A stretch of 64,000 nt of DNA from Flavobacterium alvei (GCF_002920895.1 NZ_PQVG01000001.1:678950-742949), one strand, 5' to 3'. Shown: positions 26,105 to 34,267, numbered from the stretch's first letter. Program-made: numbers and translations. The notes: a model not told the origin generated them from the letters alone.

Positions 26105-27955
26105 ATGAATAAAAAAACCACTCCAAATTCATTCAAAAAAATACAGCTTATACTTTTCCTACTACTGGCAATATCCTATCAAACAAAAGCTCAACACACC
26201 GTTGAGAAACTCAATCGGGGTCTGGTGGCGATGCGATTAGATGCAAATCAAGTTTATATTGGATGGAGAATGTTAGGAACCGAACCTACAGATGTAAGTT
26301 ATAATTTGTACTGTAATGGCAAAAAAATAGAAGGAAGTCCTTTTAAAACTTCGACCAACTTCACCCATAATAGCCCCACGGATGAAACTTACACCGTTCG
26401 TGCCATTATCAAAGGAATCGAACAAGCTGATTCAGAAACTGTAAAAGTTTGGGCCAATCAATATTTAGATATTGCAATGCAAATACCTGCTGGCGGAACT
26501 TCTCCTGATGGACGCAATTACACCTATAGTGTAGGCGATTCAAGTGTGGGCGATGTTGATGGAGACGGACAATATGAAATAATTGTGAAATGGGATCCGT
26601 CTAATGCCCACGACAATTCTCATAAAGGCTATACAGGAAATGTACTTATTGATTGTTACCGCTTAGACGGAACACGTCTTTGGAGAATTGACTTAGGAAA
26701 AAACATTCGTGCTGGTGCTCATTACACCCAATTTATGGTGTATGATTTAGACTCTGATGGCAAGGCAGAAATAGCTTGCAAAACCGCGGACGGAACCATC
26801 GACGGAACAGGAAATGTTATCGGTTCAGCAACAGCAGATTATAGAGAAACGACAGGATATATTTTGTCTGGACCTGAGTTTTTAACAATTTTTAATGGAC
26901 AAACTGGCAAAGCCATGGCATCTACCGATTATTTACCCGCTCGTGGAGACATTAAAGATTGGGGAGATAATTATGGCAACCGAGTAGATCGTTATATTGC
27001 CGCCGTGGCCTATCTTGATGGCGAAAAACCAAGTTTAGTAATGGGTCGTGGTTATTATACAAGATTAGTTCGTGTGGCTTGGGATTGGAGAAACAATACC
27101 CTTTCTAAAAGATGGATTTTTGACAGTAATGATTCGAAAAACGCATCAGCTTTCGGACAAGGAAATCATCAAATGACTGTTGGTGATGTGGATGGCGATG
27201 GCAAAGATGAAGTCTGCAATGGTTCAAGTGCAATAGACGACAATGGAACATTATTATATGCAAACGGATTGGGTCACGGCGATTCGTTGCACATGACTGA
27301 TATGGATCCCGATCGTCCGGGACAGGAAATTTGGCAATGCCACGAAACCCCATCCAAATACGGAATTTACGGTCTTGAATTTAGAGATGCAAAAACTGGA
27401 AAACCTTTATGGGGTGTTAGTGGACAAGGAACAGATGTAGGCCGTGGTCTTGCTGCCGATATTGACCCTCGTTATAAAGGCTATGAATGTTGGGGTGCCA
27501 AAGGAAATTTATACGATTGCAAAGGAAATCAAATAGGAACTTCAAAACCTTCGATGAATTTTGCCATTTGGTGGGATGGCGATTTGAGTAGAGAATTATT
27601 AAACTCTAACCGAATCGACAAATGGGATTACACTAATGGCAAAAGCGAGAATTTATTAACTGCCACAGACTATAAATCAAACAATGGCACTAAATCTACT
27701 CCTTGTTTGAGTGCCGACCTTTTTGGCGACTGGCGTGAAGAAGTGATTTTCCGCAAAGCCGACAATTCTGCTATTAGAATTTACACTACAAACATTCCTA
27801 CAACTCATAGATTGTACACTTTAATGCACGACACCCAATACAGAGTGGCCATTGCTTGGCAAAATTCGGCATACAACCAGCCGCCACATCCAAGTTTTTA
27901 TTTGGGGACCGATATGGCACCGCAAACCAAACCCAATGTAGTTACTCCAAAATAA
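26105..27955 (+). CDS. Rhamnogalacturonan lyase, PL11, without sorting tail
   Basis: The 616-residue protein is strongly similar to the preceding lyase over its whole length up to the catalytic propeller end (NSAYNQPPHPSFYLGTDM). It stops at KPNVVTPK, where the first paralogue continues into a T9SS tail. The signal peptide (AISYQTKAQ) and calcium motifs (DVDGDGQYE, DVDGDGKDE) are kept. Without the tail it should remain periplasmic, or be surface-located by another route. The two enzymes could therefore cut long chains outside and fragments inside. That split is inference. Confidence 0.92.
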   Translation: MNKKTTPNSFKKIQLILFLLLAISYQTKAQHTVEKLNRGLVAMRLDANQVYIGWRMLGTEPTDVSYNLYCNGKKIEGSPFKTSTNFTHNSPTDETYTVRAIIKGIEQADSETVKVWANQYLDIAMQIPAGGTSPDGRNYTYSVGDSSVGDVDGDGQYEIIVKWDPSNAHDNSHKGYTGNVLIDCYRLDGTRLWRIDLGKNIRAGAHYTQFMVYDLDSDGKAEIACKTADGTIDGTGNVIGSATADYRETTGYILSGPEFLTIFNGQTGKAMASTDYLPARGDIKDWGDNYGNRVDRYIAAVAYLDGEKPSLVMGRGYYTRLVRVAWDWRNNTLSKRWIFDSNDSKNASAFGQGNHQMTVGDVDGDGKDEVCNGSSAIDDNGTLLYANGLGHGDSLHMTDMDPDRPGQEIWQCHETPSKYGIYGLEFRDAKTGKPLWGVSGQGTDVGRGLAADIDPRYKGYECWGAKGNLYDCKGNQIGTSKPSMNFAIWWDGDLSRELLNSNRIDKWDYTNGKSENLLTATDYKSNNGTKSTPCLSADLFGDWREEVIFRKADNSAIRIYTTNIPTTHRLYTLMHDTQYRVAIAWQNSAYNQPPHPSFYLGTDMAPQTKPNVVTPK

Positions 27956-27977
27956 TTTAAAATTTCAAATAGCAAAG

Positions 27978-28004
27978 GCCTCAAGGAAACTTGGGGCTTT
28001 TTTT
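27978..28004 (+). terminator. Terminator of PL11 gene 2
   Basis: The stem GCCTCAAG/CTTGGGGC (one T-G pair) is followed by a run of seven T. Confidence 0.85.
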
Positions 28005-28039
28005 GGGCTTGACCACAAGGGTCGGGCTATCCGCTATAT

Positions 28040-28079
28040 CTTTTGTGGAGTCCCGATTGACATCGGGACTCCACAAAAG
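28040..28079. repeat. 18-bp perfect hairpin inside a repeat-like spacer element
   Basis: The arms 28040-28057 and 28062-28079 are exact complements with loop TGAC. The hairpin is framed by GGGCTATCCGCTATAT (28024-28039) and GATGCCGCTGCTATCCCTCAC (28080-28100). It is GC-richer than the genome average. I recall similarly framed elements in other flavobacterial spacers, which suggests a mobile or REP-like repeat. No transposase is present. Confidence 0.7.
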
Positions 28080-28237
28080 GATGCCGCTGCTATCCCTCAC
28101 GCAAAAGACTACTGAAAACTAACATTTTTTACAAGAAAAAAAGTATTTTTGATAAAATATAAAGCGAAACAAACATTCGCCAGTCTACCCATTTTTGATT
28201 TTGTAGGCGCTACTCTATAGCCCATATAAATAAAACT

Positions 28238-28735
28238 ATGCCTAATCATACACCGAACAAACTTATGTACACATTCGAAGACAAAAATTCTGAAGCTAAA
28301 TTTAAGGATTTACTCAATCAATATGAAGACTTTAAAAAAGATGATACTTCATCAGCAAAAGCAACTGAAATTTGCACAAATACTTGGCATATAATTGACT
28401 GGATTTTTAATGAATTTCCTAATATTCATTTAATGAATTCTATTGGGGATTTTAGAGATACACTTTATCCACTTTGTCCGTCTTTGAAAATTATGCACGA
28501 TATCGCAAATGGATCAAAGCATTCTAAAGTTTCAAGACCAAAAGCTTCTATAAAAAAGACTAACAAACATATTGGTCCCTATTCAAATGTTTATAGTAGA
28601 GTATATGATCAAACGCTTCTTGAAATAGAAATGGAAGATGGTACAACACTATATTTTGTAGATGAAATAGAATTAGTAATAAATTTTTGGAAAGACTATT
28701 TTAGAGATATTTTGAACATCAATGACCAGGCATAA
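28238..28735 (+). CDS. Hypothetical protein, 165 aa
   Basis: I do not recognise this protein with confidence. It is soluble, mostly helical and charged, with several aromatic residues and no signal peptide. The central words CPSLKIMHDIANGSKHSKV resemble segments in uncharacterised HEPN-like proteins, but the RxxxxH motif of RNase HEPN domains is not seen. The C-terminus (EMEDGTTLYFVDEIELVINFWKDYF) looks like two strands and a helix. An alternative start is the Met at codon 10. It lies alone between a REP-like element and a long non-coding spacer, a position typical of accessory genes. Confidence 0.7.
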   Translation: MPNHTPNKLMYTFEDKNSEAKFKDLLNQYEDFKKDDTSSAKATEICTNTWHIIDWIFNEFPNIHLMNSIGDFRDTLYPLCPSLKIMHDIANGSKHSKVSRPKASIKKTNKHIGPYSNVYSRVYDQTLLEIEMEDGTTLYFVDEIELVINFWKDYFRDILNINDQA

Positions 28736-29076
28736 CAGCCGTTACCAAAAATTGCTCGTTTTCGTTTTCGAGAACATTCATTTTCTTAACTTCATTTCGA
28801 TAAAATGAAAAAAAAAACTTTCCATTCGCCATAACTTTACACATTAGCAAAACGTTATTTTTCTTTTTATAATAAAACTTCATTACTTAAGTTCCCTTTT
28901 TAACTACTTATAAAACACTTTCAAATTAAACCTAATATTTCCCAAAACAACAATTTTCCAAAAAATTCATTTCCGAATTAGAAATCTTGAATAATTTATT
29001 AGACCTTTGCACACTTTTTGAGCGAAAGCCAACAGAAACCTAAACCATTAAAAACAAAACAATTATCATCCATTCG
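28736..29076. other. Intergenic spacer, 341 bp
   Basis: I see no gene here on either strand. It starts with CATAACAGCCGTTACC just after the stop of the orphan gene, followed by a weak dyad (CTCG/CGAG around 28757-28774). It ends with a promoter-like GACCTTTG at about 29003-29010, upstream of the U32 gene. The middle is simple AT-rich sequence. Confidence 0.6.
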
Positions 29077-30942
29077 ATGAAGAAAAAAATAGAAATACTG
29101 GCTCCAGCCAAAGATTTAATCGGGGGAATGGCCGCCATCAATGCCGGTGCCGATGCGGTTTATATTGGAGCTCCTTTATACGGCGCTCGTTCCAATGCCA
29201 CCAATTCGATTGAGGACGTGGCGAAATTGGTGGAGTACGCCCATTTATTCAACGTGCAAGTTTTTGTGGTGGTCAACACCATTTTGTACGACAACGAATT
29301 GGAAGACTGTCGCCAGATGATTTGGAAATTGTACGACGTAGGTGTCGATGCCCTGATCGTTCAGGATATGGCGATTATGGAAATGGAGTTGCCGCCTATC
29401 GTCTTGCACGCCAGCACGCAGGCCAACAACCGTGATGCCGACAAAATCAAATTCCTGAAAGATGCCGGAATGAAACGCGTGGTTTTGGCCCGTGAATTGA
29501 ACTTGCACCAAATCAAGGAAATCAGCGACACTGCCGATGTGGAACTGGAATTTTTCGTAACGGGTGCTTTGTGCGTATCTTTCAGCGGGAATTGCTATAT
29601 GAGTGTGGCCAATGGCGAACGCTCGGCCAATCGCGGTTCCTGTGCCCAAAACTGTCGTTTGCCTTACAACCTCATCGACGGTCACGGCGAAACCTTAATC
29701 AAAAACAGCCACCTGCTTTCCATCAAGGATTTTGACGTTTCGGATCAGATTCCCAATTTGATTGAGGCCGGAGTAATTTCCTTTAAAATTGAAGGGCGTT
29801 TAAAAGATATTGTATATGTAAAAAACAATGTTTCTTATTTACGCCAAAAACTGGATGCTTTCCTAGAAGGAAATGATAAATACACCAAAGCTTCATCTGG
29901 AAAATGCACTTACACTTTTGAATCGGCTTTGGACAAAAGTTTCAACCGTGGTTATACCGATTATTTCGTCAACGAAAGACACCAATCCATCGGTTCTTGG
30001 GAAAGTCCAAAATCGAAGGGACAATACATTGGTAAATTGATAAAAACCACCGGAAACGCTTACGAAATCGAAAACGGAGAATTCCTGAACAACGGAGACG
30101 GACTTTGTTTCATCAACGAAAACAACGAAGCCGACGGAATTTATGTCAACAAAGTAGAAAACGGCTTGGCCTATCCTAATGTATTGAAAGAAATCAAACC
30201 TGGAACTTTCATTTACCGAAACAACGACGCTGCTTTCATCAAAATCGTGGAACGTGAAGACAGTGCCGTTCGAAAAATCAGCACGACTTTATTGCTGACC
30301 GAAAACGAAAATGGTTTTGAATTAATCGCAACCGACGAGGACAGAAACGTGAGCAGCGTAAAATTGGTTCATCCAAAAGAAAGAACCAAAAACAACGAAT
30401 CGATTGCGGAGAATTTCAAAATCAATTTGGCAAAAACAGGTTTCACACCTTACACTGCCGATGAAATCACGATTATGTTCTCCGAAAATTGGTTCCTTCC
30501 TATTTCAAAAATCAATGAAATGCGAAGAACGGTTTTCGAACAATTATCCAAAATTCGTCTCGCCAATTACAGGCGTCACGAGCACCAATTGGTCAAAACA
30601 TCACATCCTTATCCGGAAACCAAACTGGATTTTATGTACAATGTTTCCAATAAATTGGCCCGTAAATTCTACGAACGTCACGGCGTTACCGAAATCGAAA
30701 AAGCATTCGAACTGCAATGGGATCCGGGAAAATCACGTGTGATGACCACCAAATACTGCATCAAATACGAATTGGAAAAATGCCCGAAATACCATCCCAA
30801 TATGGAAGGCAGACTCAAAGAACCTTTGGTCTTGAAACAGGGCGAACTGGAATACAAACTCAAATTCAATTGCAAACCCTGCGAAATGGAAATCTGGGAA
30901 AAAGATGCCGAATTTGAAATCGAGGAAGACCACTTCCATTAA
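29077..30942 (+). CDS. Peptidase U32 family protein, RlhA-like (23S rRNA hydroxylation)
   Basis: The 621-residue protein is close in plan to E. coli RlhA, which is needed for 5-hydroxycytidine at 23S rRNA position 2501. The U32 TIM-barrel domain begins IEILAPAKDLIGGMAAINAGADAVYIG. The conserved iron-sulfur-type cysteines appear in GALCVSFSGNCYMS and GSCAQNCRLPY. The C-terminal extension has more cysteines (CIKYELEKCP, CKPCEMEIW). Classic protease activity is unlikely for this branch. The gene has richer GC than its neighbours at its 5' half, and a large nested hairpin follows. Confidence 0.88.
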   Translation: MKKKIEILAPAKDLIGGMAAINAGADAVYIGAPLYGARSNATNSIEDVAKLVEYAHLFNVQVFVVVNTILYDNELEDCRQMIWKLYDVGVDALIVQDMAIMEMELPPIVLHASTQANNRDADKIKFLKDAGMKRVVLARELNLHQIKEISDTADVELEFFVTGALCVSFSGNCYMSVANGERSANRGSCAQNCRLPYNLIDGHGETLIKNSHLLSIKDFDVSDQIPNLIEAGVISFKIEGRLKDIVYVKNNVSYLRQKLDAFLEGNDKYTKASSGKCTYTFESALDKSFNRGYTDYFVNERHQSIGSWESPKSKGQYIGKLIKTTGNAYEIENGEFLNNGDGLCFINENNEADGIYVNKVENGLAYPNVLKEIKPGTFIYRNNDAAFIKIVEREDSAVRKISTTLLLTENENGFELIATDEDRNVSSVKLVHPKERTKNNESIAENFKINLAKTGFTPYTADEITIMFSENWFLPISKINEMRRTVFEQLSKIRLANYRRHEHQLVKTSHPYPETKLDFMYNVSNKLARKFYERHGVTEIEKAFELQWDPGKSRVMTTKYCIKYELEKCPKYHPNMEGRLKEPLVLKQGELEYKLKFNCKPCEMEIWEKDAEFEIEEDHFH

Positions 30943-30944
30943 AA

Positions 30945-31085
30945 TTATTTAACCACAAAGTTCACAAAGGTTTACGCAAGGTTCACAAAGATTTAAAAAC
31001 AAATCTTTGTGAACCTTTTATTTTGTTTAAAAACCAGACCTTTGCGTTCTTCGTGTAAATCTTCGTGAACTTTGTGGTTAAATAA
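30945..31085. repeat. Nested inverted repeat (ACCACAAAGTTCAC type), probable terminator
   Basis: The outer arms 30945-30965 and 31065-31085 are perfect 21-bp complements. The inner arms 30978-30994 and 31001-31017 are perfect 17-bp complements with a 6-nt loop. Variants of the same word (TTCACAAAG) occur inside. It begins 2 bp after the U32 stop codon, so it may end that transcript. Its size and structure resemble a dispersed element. Confidence 0.85.
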
Positions 31086-31155
31086 ATCTAATCTGAAATA
31101 TCTGAACAAGAATAAATTCAATTTATTTATCTTTACTCTCAAAAACAAAACTTAA

Positions 31156-31623
31156 ATGGACGCTGAAAAGAAAATAACTGAATATTCTATTATTGCTGGT
31201 TTTATTGTTTGTTCTATTTTTCCGTTATTAATCTTTACAGAAACATTATTTATTGAACTTTTAATAAAAATAGCAGACTTTGGATTATTTGGAAATCAAC
31301 TTTTCTGGGGAATTTTATTTCCACTATTCATTATTTTTCTTTTTGGGTATTCAGGTAAAAAAATAAGCACTTCATTAAAACAAACATCATACTTCCAAGT
31401 TTGTTCTCAATTTTCATTTCAAGTAAGTTCAAAACTCATAGCAGGGCTGTTCGCAATATATATAGTAGGGCTATTTAATAATGGAATCTCTGTTGTATTA
31501 GATTCGCAGATTTATTCTCAAATTATATTTTCATTAATAATGATTCTATTTTTATCATTTCTATTAATGATTATGACTTTTATAAGTAGTTTGATAATTG
31601 TAAAATTGAGCCAAAACCCTTAA
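31156..31623 (+). CDS. Hypothetical integral membrane protein, 155 aa
   Basis: I cannot assign a family. Four hydrophobic segments are visible, at about residues 11-38, 46-64, 93-110 and 122-148. They are separated by short polar loops (SGKKISTSLKQTSYFQ), and the N-terminus is charged (MDAEKKITEYS). Its stop is 4 bp upstream of the Crp/Fnr regulator start, so the two are probably co-transcribed. It may modulate or report to that regulator, but this is only positional inference. Confidence 0.75.
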   Translation: MDAEKKITEYSIIAGFIVCSIFPLLIFTETLFIELLIKIADFGLFGNQLFWGILFPLFIIFLFGYSGKKISTSLKQTSYFQVCSQFSFQVSSKLIAGLFAIYIVGLFNNGISVVLDSQIYSQIIFSLIMILFLSFLLMIMTFISSLIIVKLSQNP

Positions 31624-31627
31624 ATGT

Positions 31628-32203
31628 ATGCCTTTAATAATAGACAATCTCTCCAAACACATTACACTGACTCCGCAAGAGCAGGAACTCTTTTTGTCTA
31701 AAACTGAAATTCGTCAATACAAAGCCAAAACCATTTTACTGAATGCTGGCGAGGTTTGTAAAACTTCTTATTTTGTAAATTCGGGTGTATTGCGCAGTTT
31801 CAACATCAATGATAATATTGTAGAACACGTTTTGAGTTTTGCCTGCACTGGCTGGTGGATTAGCGATATGTACAGTTTGCTTTCGCAAAAACCGGAAAAT
31901 CTTTTCATTCAGGTTCTGGAAGATGCCGAAGTGGTTTTATTGTCTAAAGAAAATCAGGAAATGCTCTACCAAGAAATTCCTAAACTAGAACGCTTCTTCA
32001 GGATTTTAACCGAAAATTCATTAGTGGCGCATCAGGAACGATTGATGGATAATTTGAGTTTAACCGCCGAGGAACGCTTCGAAAAATTCTGCAACAAACA
32101 CCACGACTTAATCCAGAAAGTACCCCAAAAACAAATTGCTTCCTATCTGGGCGTGACTCCCGAATTTTTCAGCAAAATGAAAAGTAAAATGTTGCGAAAA
32201 TAA
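31628..32203 (+). CDS. Crp/Fnr family transcriptional regulator
   Basis: This 191-residue cyclic-nucleotide-binding-fold regulator has an N-terminal double-stranded beta-helix (AKTILLNAGEVCKTSYFVNSGVLRS). A long dimer helix follows, then a short C-terminal helix-turn-helix (VPQKQIASYLGVTPEFFSKMKSKMLRK). No four-Cys [4Fe-4S] motif of true Fnr is present. The pirin promoter begins 4 bp after its stop and the yceI promoter lies 1.5 kb on. Both carry the same dyad, so it is the likely activator of these genes. Confidence 0.9.
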   Translation: MPLIIDNLSKHITLTPQEQELFLSKTEIRQYKAKTILLNAGEVCKTSYFVNSGVLRSFNINDNIVEHVLSFACTGWWISDMYSLLSQKPENLFIQVLEDAEVVLLSKENQEMLYQEIPKLERFFRILTENSLVAHQERLMDNLSLTAEERFEKFCNKHHDLIQKVPQKQIASYLGVTPEFFSKMKSKMLRK

Positions 32204-32206
32204 TTT

Positions 32207-32252
32207 CTTAATCTACATTAAGTGCCTTTTGCTCACATCGAGTGTATCTTTG
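32207..32252 (+). promoter_or_regulatory. Pirin promoter with Crp/Fnr-like dyad
   Basis: CTTAAT-CTAC-ATTAAG (32207-32222) is a perfect 6-4-6 dyad, the spacing used by Crp/Fnr proteins. The -7 element TATCTTTG (32245-32252) lies 22 bp downstream. This places the dyad centre near -42, the class II activator position. The same arrangement recurs at 33698-33743. Confidence 0.7.
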
Positions 32253-32282
32253 TATAACCAAAAACAATTAAATTTACACATT

Positions 32283-32999
32283 ATGAAAACTACAGTTTTA
32301 CACAAAGCAGATACAAGAGGACACGCAGATCACGGATGGCTAAACGCCTACCACAGTTTTAGTTTTGCCAGCTGGTACAACCCGGATAGAATACAATTCG
32401 GAATGTTGCGCGTTTTAAACGACGATACCGTGGCTGCCGGAATGGGTTTTGGAACACATCCACACGACAATATGGAAATTATTACCATTCCGTTGGAAGG
32501 CGATTTGGCCCACAAAGACAGTATGGGAAATGCCGCTACTATAAAAACTGGCGATGTACAGGTAATGAGTGCTGGAACCGGAATTCAACACTCCGAATTC
32601 AATCCAAATGCCGATCAGCGCACCAAACTTTTCCAGATTTGGGTATTCCCAAAATACAGAAATGTGGAACCTCGTTACCAACAAATCACATTGGATGTTG
32701 CGGAACAAAAAAATAATTTCGCCCAAATATTGTCTCCAAATCCTGACGATGCTGGAGTTTGGATTCATCAAGATGCTTGGTTTCATTTGGCCGATTTCGA
32801 AACTGGATTTGAAAAACAATACGAATTAAAAAAAGAAGGAAATGGACTTTATGCCTTTGTAATTTCGGGAACAATAACTATTGATGGTCATGAATTGGAA
32901 ACCCGTGATGGTTTAGGTATCGCCGATTTCAAAACTTTAGACATTAAAGCTTCTACTGATGCCAAATTTCTATTAATGGAAATTCCGATGAAACAATAA
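32283..32999 (+). CDS. Pirin family protein
   Basis: The 238-residue bicupin has the pirin motif GFGTHPHDNMEIITIPLEG and the second metal-site segment GTGIQHSEFN. The N-terminus is HKADTRGHADHGWLNAYHSFSFASWYNPDRI. The start at 32283 is taken because it gives the family N-terminus directly, while the frame to 32229 would include the promoter. Bacterial pirins are metal-binding cupins, and some oxidise quercetin-like compounds. The cluster with a Crp/Fnr regulator suggests a redox or stress response. Confidence 0.93.
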   Translation: MKTTVLHKADTRGHADHGWLNAYHSFSFASWYNPDRIQFGMLRVLNDDTVAAGMGFGTHPHDNMEIITIPLEGDLAHKDSMGNAATIKTGDVQVMSAGTGIQHSEFNPNADQRTKLFQIWVFPKYRNVEPRYQQITLDVAEQKNNFAQILSPNPDDAGVWIHQDAWFHLADFETGFEKQYELKKEGNGLYAFVISGTITIDGHELETRDGLGIADFKTLDIKASTDAKFLLMEIPMKQ

Positions 33000-33002
33000 T
33001 TT

Positions 33003-33104
33003 AAAAAGGGTTCTAAGATTCTGAGTTACTAAGTAAAAAAGGCATATTTAAAAATTCAGGATCTAAAAAACTTTGAAACTCAGCGCCTCAGTAACTTAGA
33101 AACT
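33003..33104. repeat. Imperfect inverted repeat of phrase type
   Basis: TTCTAAGATTCTGAGTTACT near 33010 pairs imperfectly with CTCAGTAACTTAGAA near 33082-33099. The repeat occupies nearly the whole 112-bp gap between pirin and the acetyltransferase gene. No promoter element was seen in it. Confidence 0.5.
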
Positions 33105-33111
33105 AAAAAAA

Positions 33112-33396
33112 ATGAACGAAGAAGTAAAATTGGAAATAAACGACAGAAAAGGTTTTTTCCATATCGATATTAACGGCAAGACTGAAGGCAAAATGACTTT
33201 CGTTTTTGCAGGCCCTGATAAAATTATCATAGATCATACCGAAGTAAACGAAGGCAACAACGGCAAAGGTTTTGGCAAAAAAATGGTAGCCAAAGCCGTA
33301 GAATATGCCCGAGAAAAAGGCATTAAGATTATTCCGCTTTGTCCTTTTGCCAAAAAAGTGTTTGATAAAACTCCCGAATTCAGGGACGTTTTATAA
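33112..33396 (+). CDS. Small GNAT-type N-acetyltransferase (YjdJ-like)
   Basis: The 94-residue protein is a minimal acetyl-CoA-binding GNAT fold. The pattern is FHIDINGKTEGKMTFVF, then IIDHTEVNEGNNGKGFGKKMVAKAVEYAREKG with the acetyl-CoA loop GKGFGKK, then IIPLCPFAKKVFDKTPEF. This stand-alone family is frequently paired with a YjdI-type ferredoxin, as here (17-bp gap). The acceptor substrate is unknown. Confidence 0.92.
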   Translation: MNEEVKLEINDRKGFFHIDINGKTEGKMTFVFAGPDKIIIDHTEVNEGNNGKGFGKKMVAKAVEYAREKGIKIIPLCPFAKKVFDKTPEFRDVL

Positions 33397-33413
33397 ACTT
33401 AAATTCAAAAATT

Positions 33414-33638
33414 ATGAATCCTAACGATATCCAAAAAGAATATACCAACGGCGAAGTGACCGTGGTATGGCAATCCGGCAAATGCATTCATTCTGCCAAT
33501 TGCGTTAGAAACAATCCCGACGTTTTTCATCCCAAAGAAAAACCTTGGATAAAAATTGATGGCTCATCTACGGACAAAATCATCGAAACTGTGCAAAAAT
33601 GCCCGTCAGGCGCTTTGACATTCTACAAAAACGAATAA
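33414..33638 (+). CDS. YjdI-type (4Fe-4S) mono-cluster protein
   Basis: The 74-residue ferredoxin-like protein has cysteines in GKCIHSANCVRNNPDVF and KCPSGALTF. The latter is a typical [Fe-S] end motif. Three cysteines are visible, which is fewer than in a full four-Cys site. It follows the small acetyltransferase, the usual YjdI/YjdJ partnership, and ends at a good terminator. It probably transfers electrons. The partner enzyme is unknown. Confidence 0.9.
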   Translation: MNPNDIQKEYTNGEVTVVWQSGKCIHSANCVRNNPDVFHPKEKPWIKIDGSSTDKIIETVQKCPSGALTFYKNE

Positions 33639-33661
33639 AACACAAAACCCATTCATTTAAA

Positions 33662-33693
33662 AACCGGAAAACTAAATTAGTTCTCCGGTTTTT
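33662..33693 (+). terminator. Terminator of the pirin-GNAT-YjdI transcript
   Basis: The stem AACCGGAAAACTAA against TTAGTTCTCCGGTT has one mismatch and a T-run. It lies immediately upstream of the yceI operator. Confidence 0.85.
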
Positions 33694-33697
33694 CGTT

Positions 33698-33743
33698 CTT
33701 AATCTAGGTTAAGTGCTCCATCGGTAGTGCCGTCGTAAATTTG
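33698..33743 (+). promoter_or_regulatory. yceI promoter with the same Crp/Fnr-like dyad
   Basis: CTTAAT-CTAG-GTTAAG (33698-33713) is followed after 22 bp by the -7 element TAAATTTG (33736-33743). The 20-base word TTCTTAATCTAnnTTAAGTG is shared with the pirin promoter, where the distance to the -7 box is the same. Confidence 0.7.
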
Positions 33744-33781
33744 CCTTATCAAAATAAAACAACAATTAAAAAATAAAAATT

Positions 33782-34267
33782 ATGGCAACTACAAAATGGG
33801 CAATTGACCCGACACACTCAGAAATTGGTTTTAAAGTTAAACATATGATGTTTACCAACGTTTCAGGAAAATTTGGCACTTATGATGCAACTATCGCCAC
33901 AGAAGATGACAACTTCGAAAATGCAAGTTTCGAATTCTCGGCAGATATCGATTCTATCAGCACCAACAACACTGATAGAGACAATCACTTGAAAAGCGGC
34001 GATTTTTTTGACGCAGAAAACCATCCAAAACTAACTTTCAAAGCCACTTCTTTTGCCAAAGATGGCGATGATTATGAATTGACTGGCGATTTGACTTTAA
34101 GAGGTGTAACCAAATCGGTAAAATTCCCTACTGAATTCAGCGGATTGATGAAAGATCCTTGGGGAAACACCAAAGCAGGATTGAATATTTTGGGTAAAAT
34201 AAACCGTAAAGACTGGGGATTGAACTGGAACTCGGCTTTAGAAACTGGTGGCGTTTTAGTCGGCTAA
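33782..34267 (+). CDS. YceI family protein
   Basis: This 161-residue lipocalin-like beta-barrel of the YceI family is known to bind isoprenoid lipids. Family words are KWAIDPTHSEIGFKVKHMMFTNVSGKF, DIDSISTNNTDRDNHLKSGDFFDAENHPKLTF, GDLTLRGVTKSVKFP and LNILGKINRKDWGLNWN. No signal peptide is present, so it should be cytoplasmic, as in several Bacteroidota forms. It has its own promoter with the regulator dyad, plus a terminator at 34329-34364. Confidence 0.94.
   Translation: MATTKWAIDPTHSEIGFKVKHMMFTNVSGKFGTYDATIATEDDNFENASFEFSADIDSISTNNTDRDNHLKSGDFFDAENHPKLTFKATSFAKDGDDYELTGDLTLRGVTKSVKFPTEFSGLMKDPWGNTKAGLNILGKINRKDWGLNWNSALETGGVLVG

Noticed and set aside
29245..29685. Open frame of 146 codons on the minus strand
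   Set aside because: Antisense to the conserved U32 catalytic region; its His/Val-rich composition is typical of a shadow frame.
29077..30942. U32 protein as a collagenase-type virulence protease
   Set aside because: Conserved cysteines and overall plan match the RlhA-like RNA-modification branch, so protease naming would mislead.
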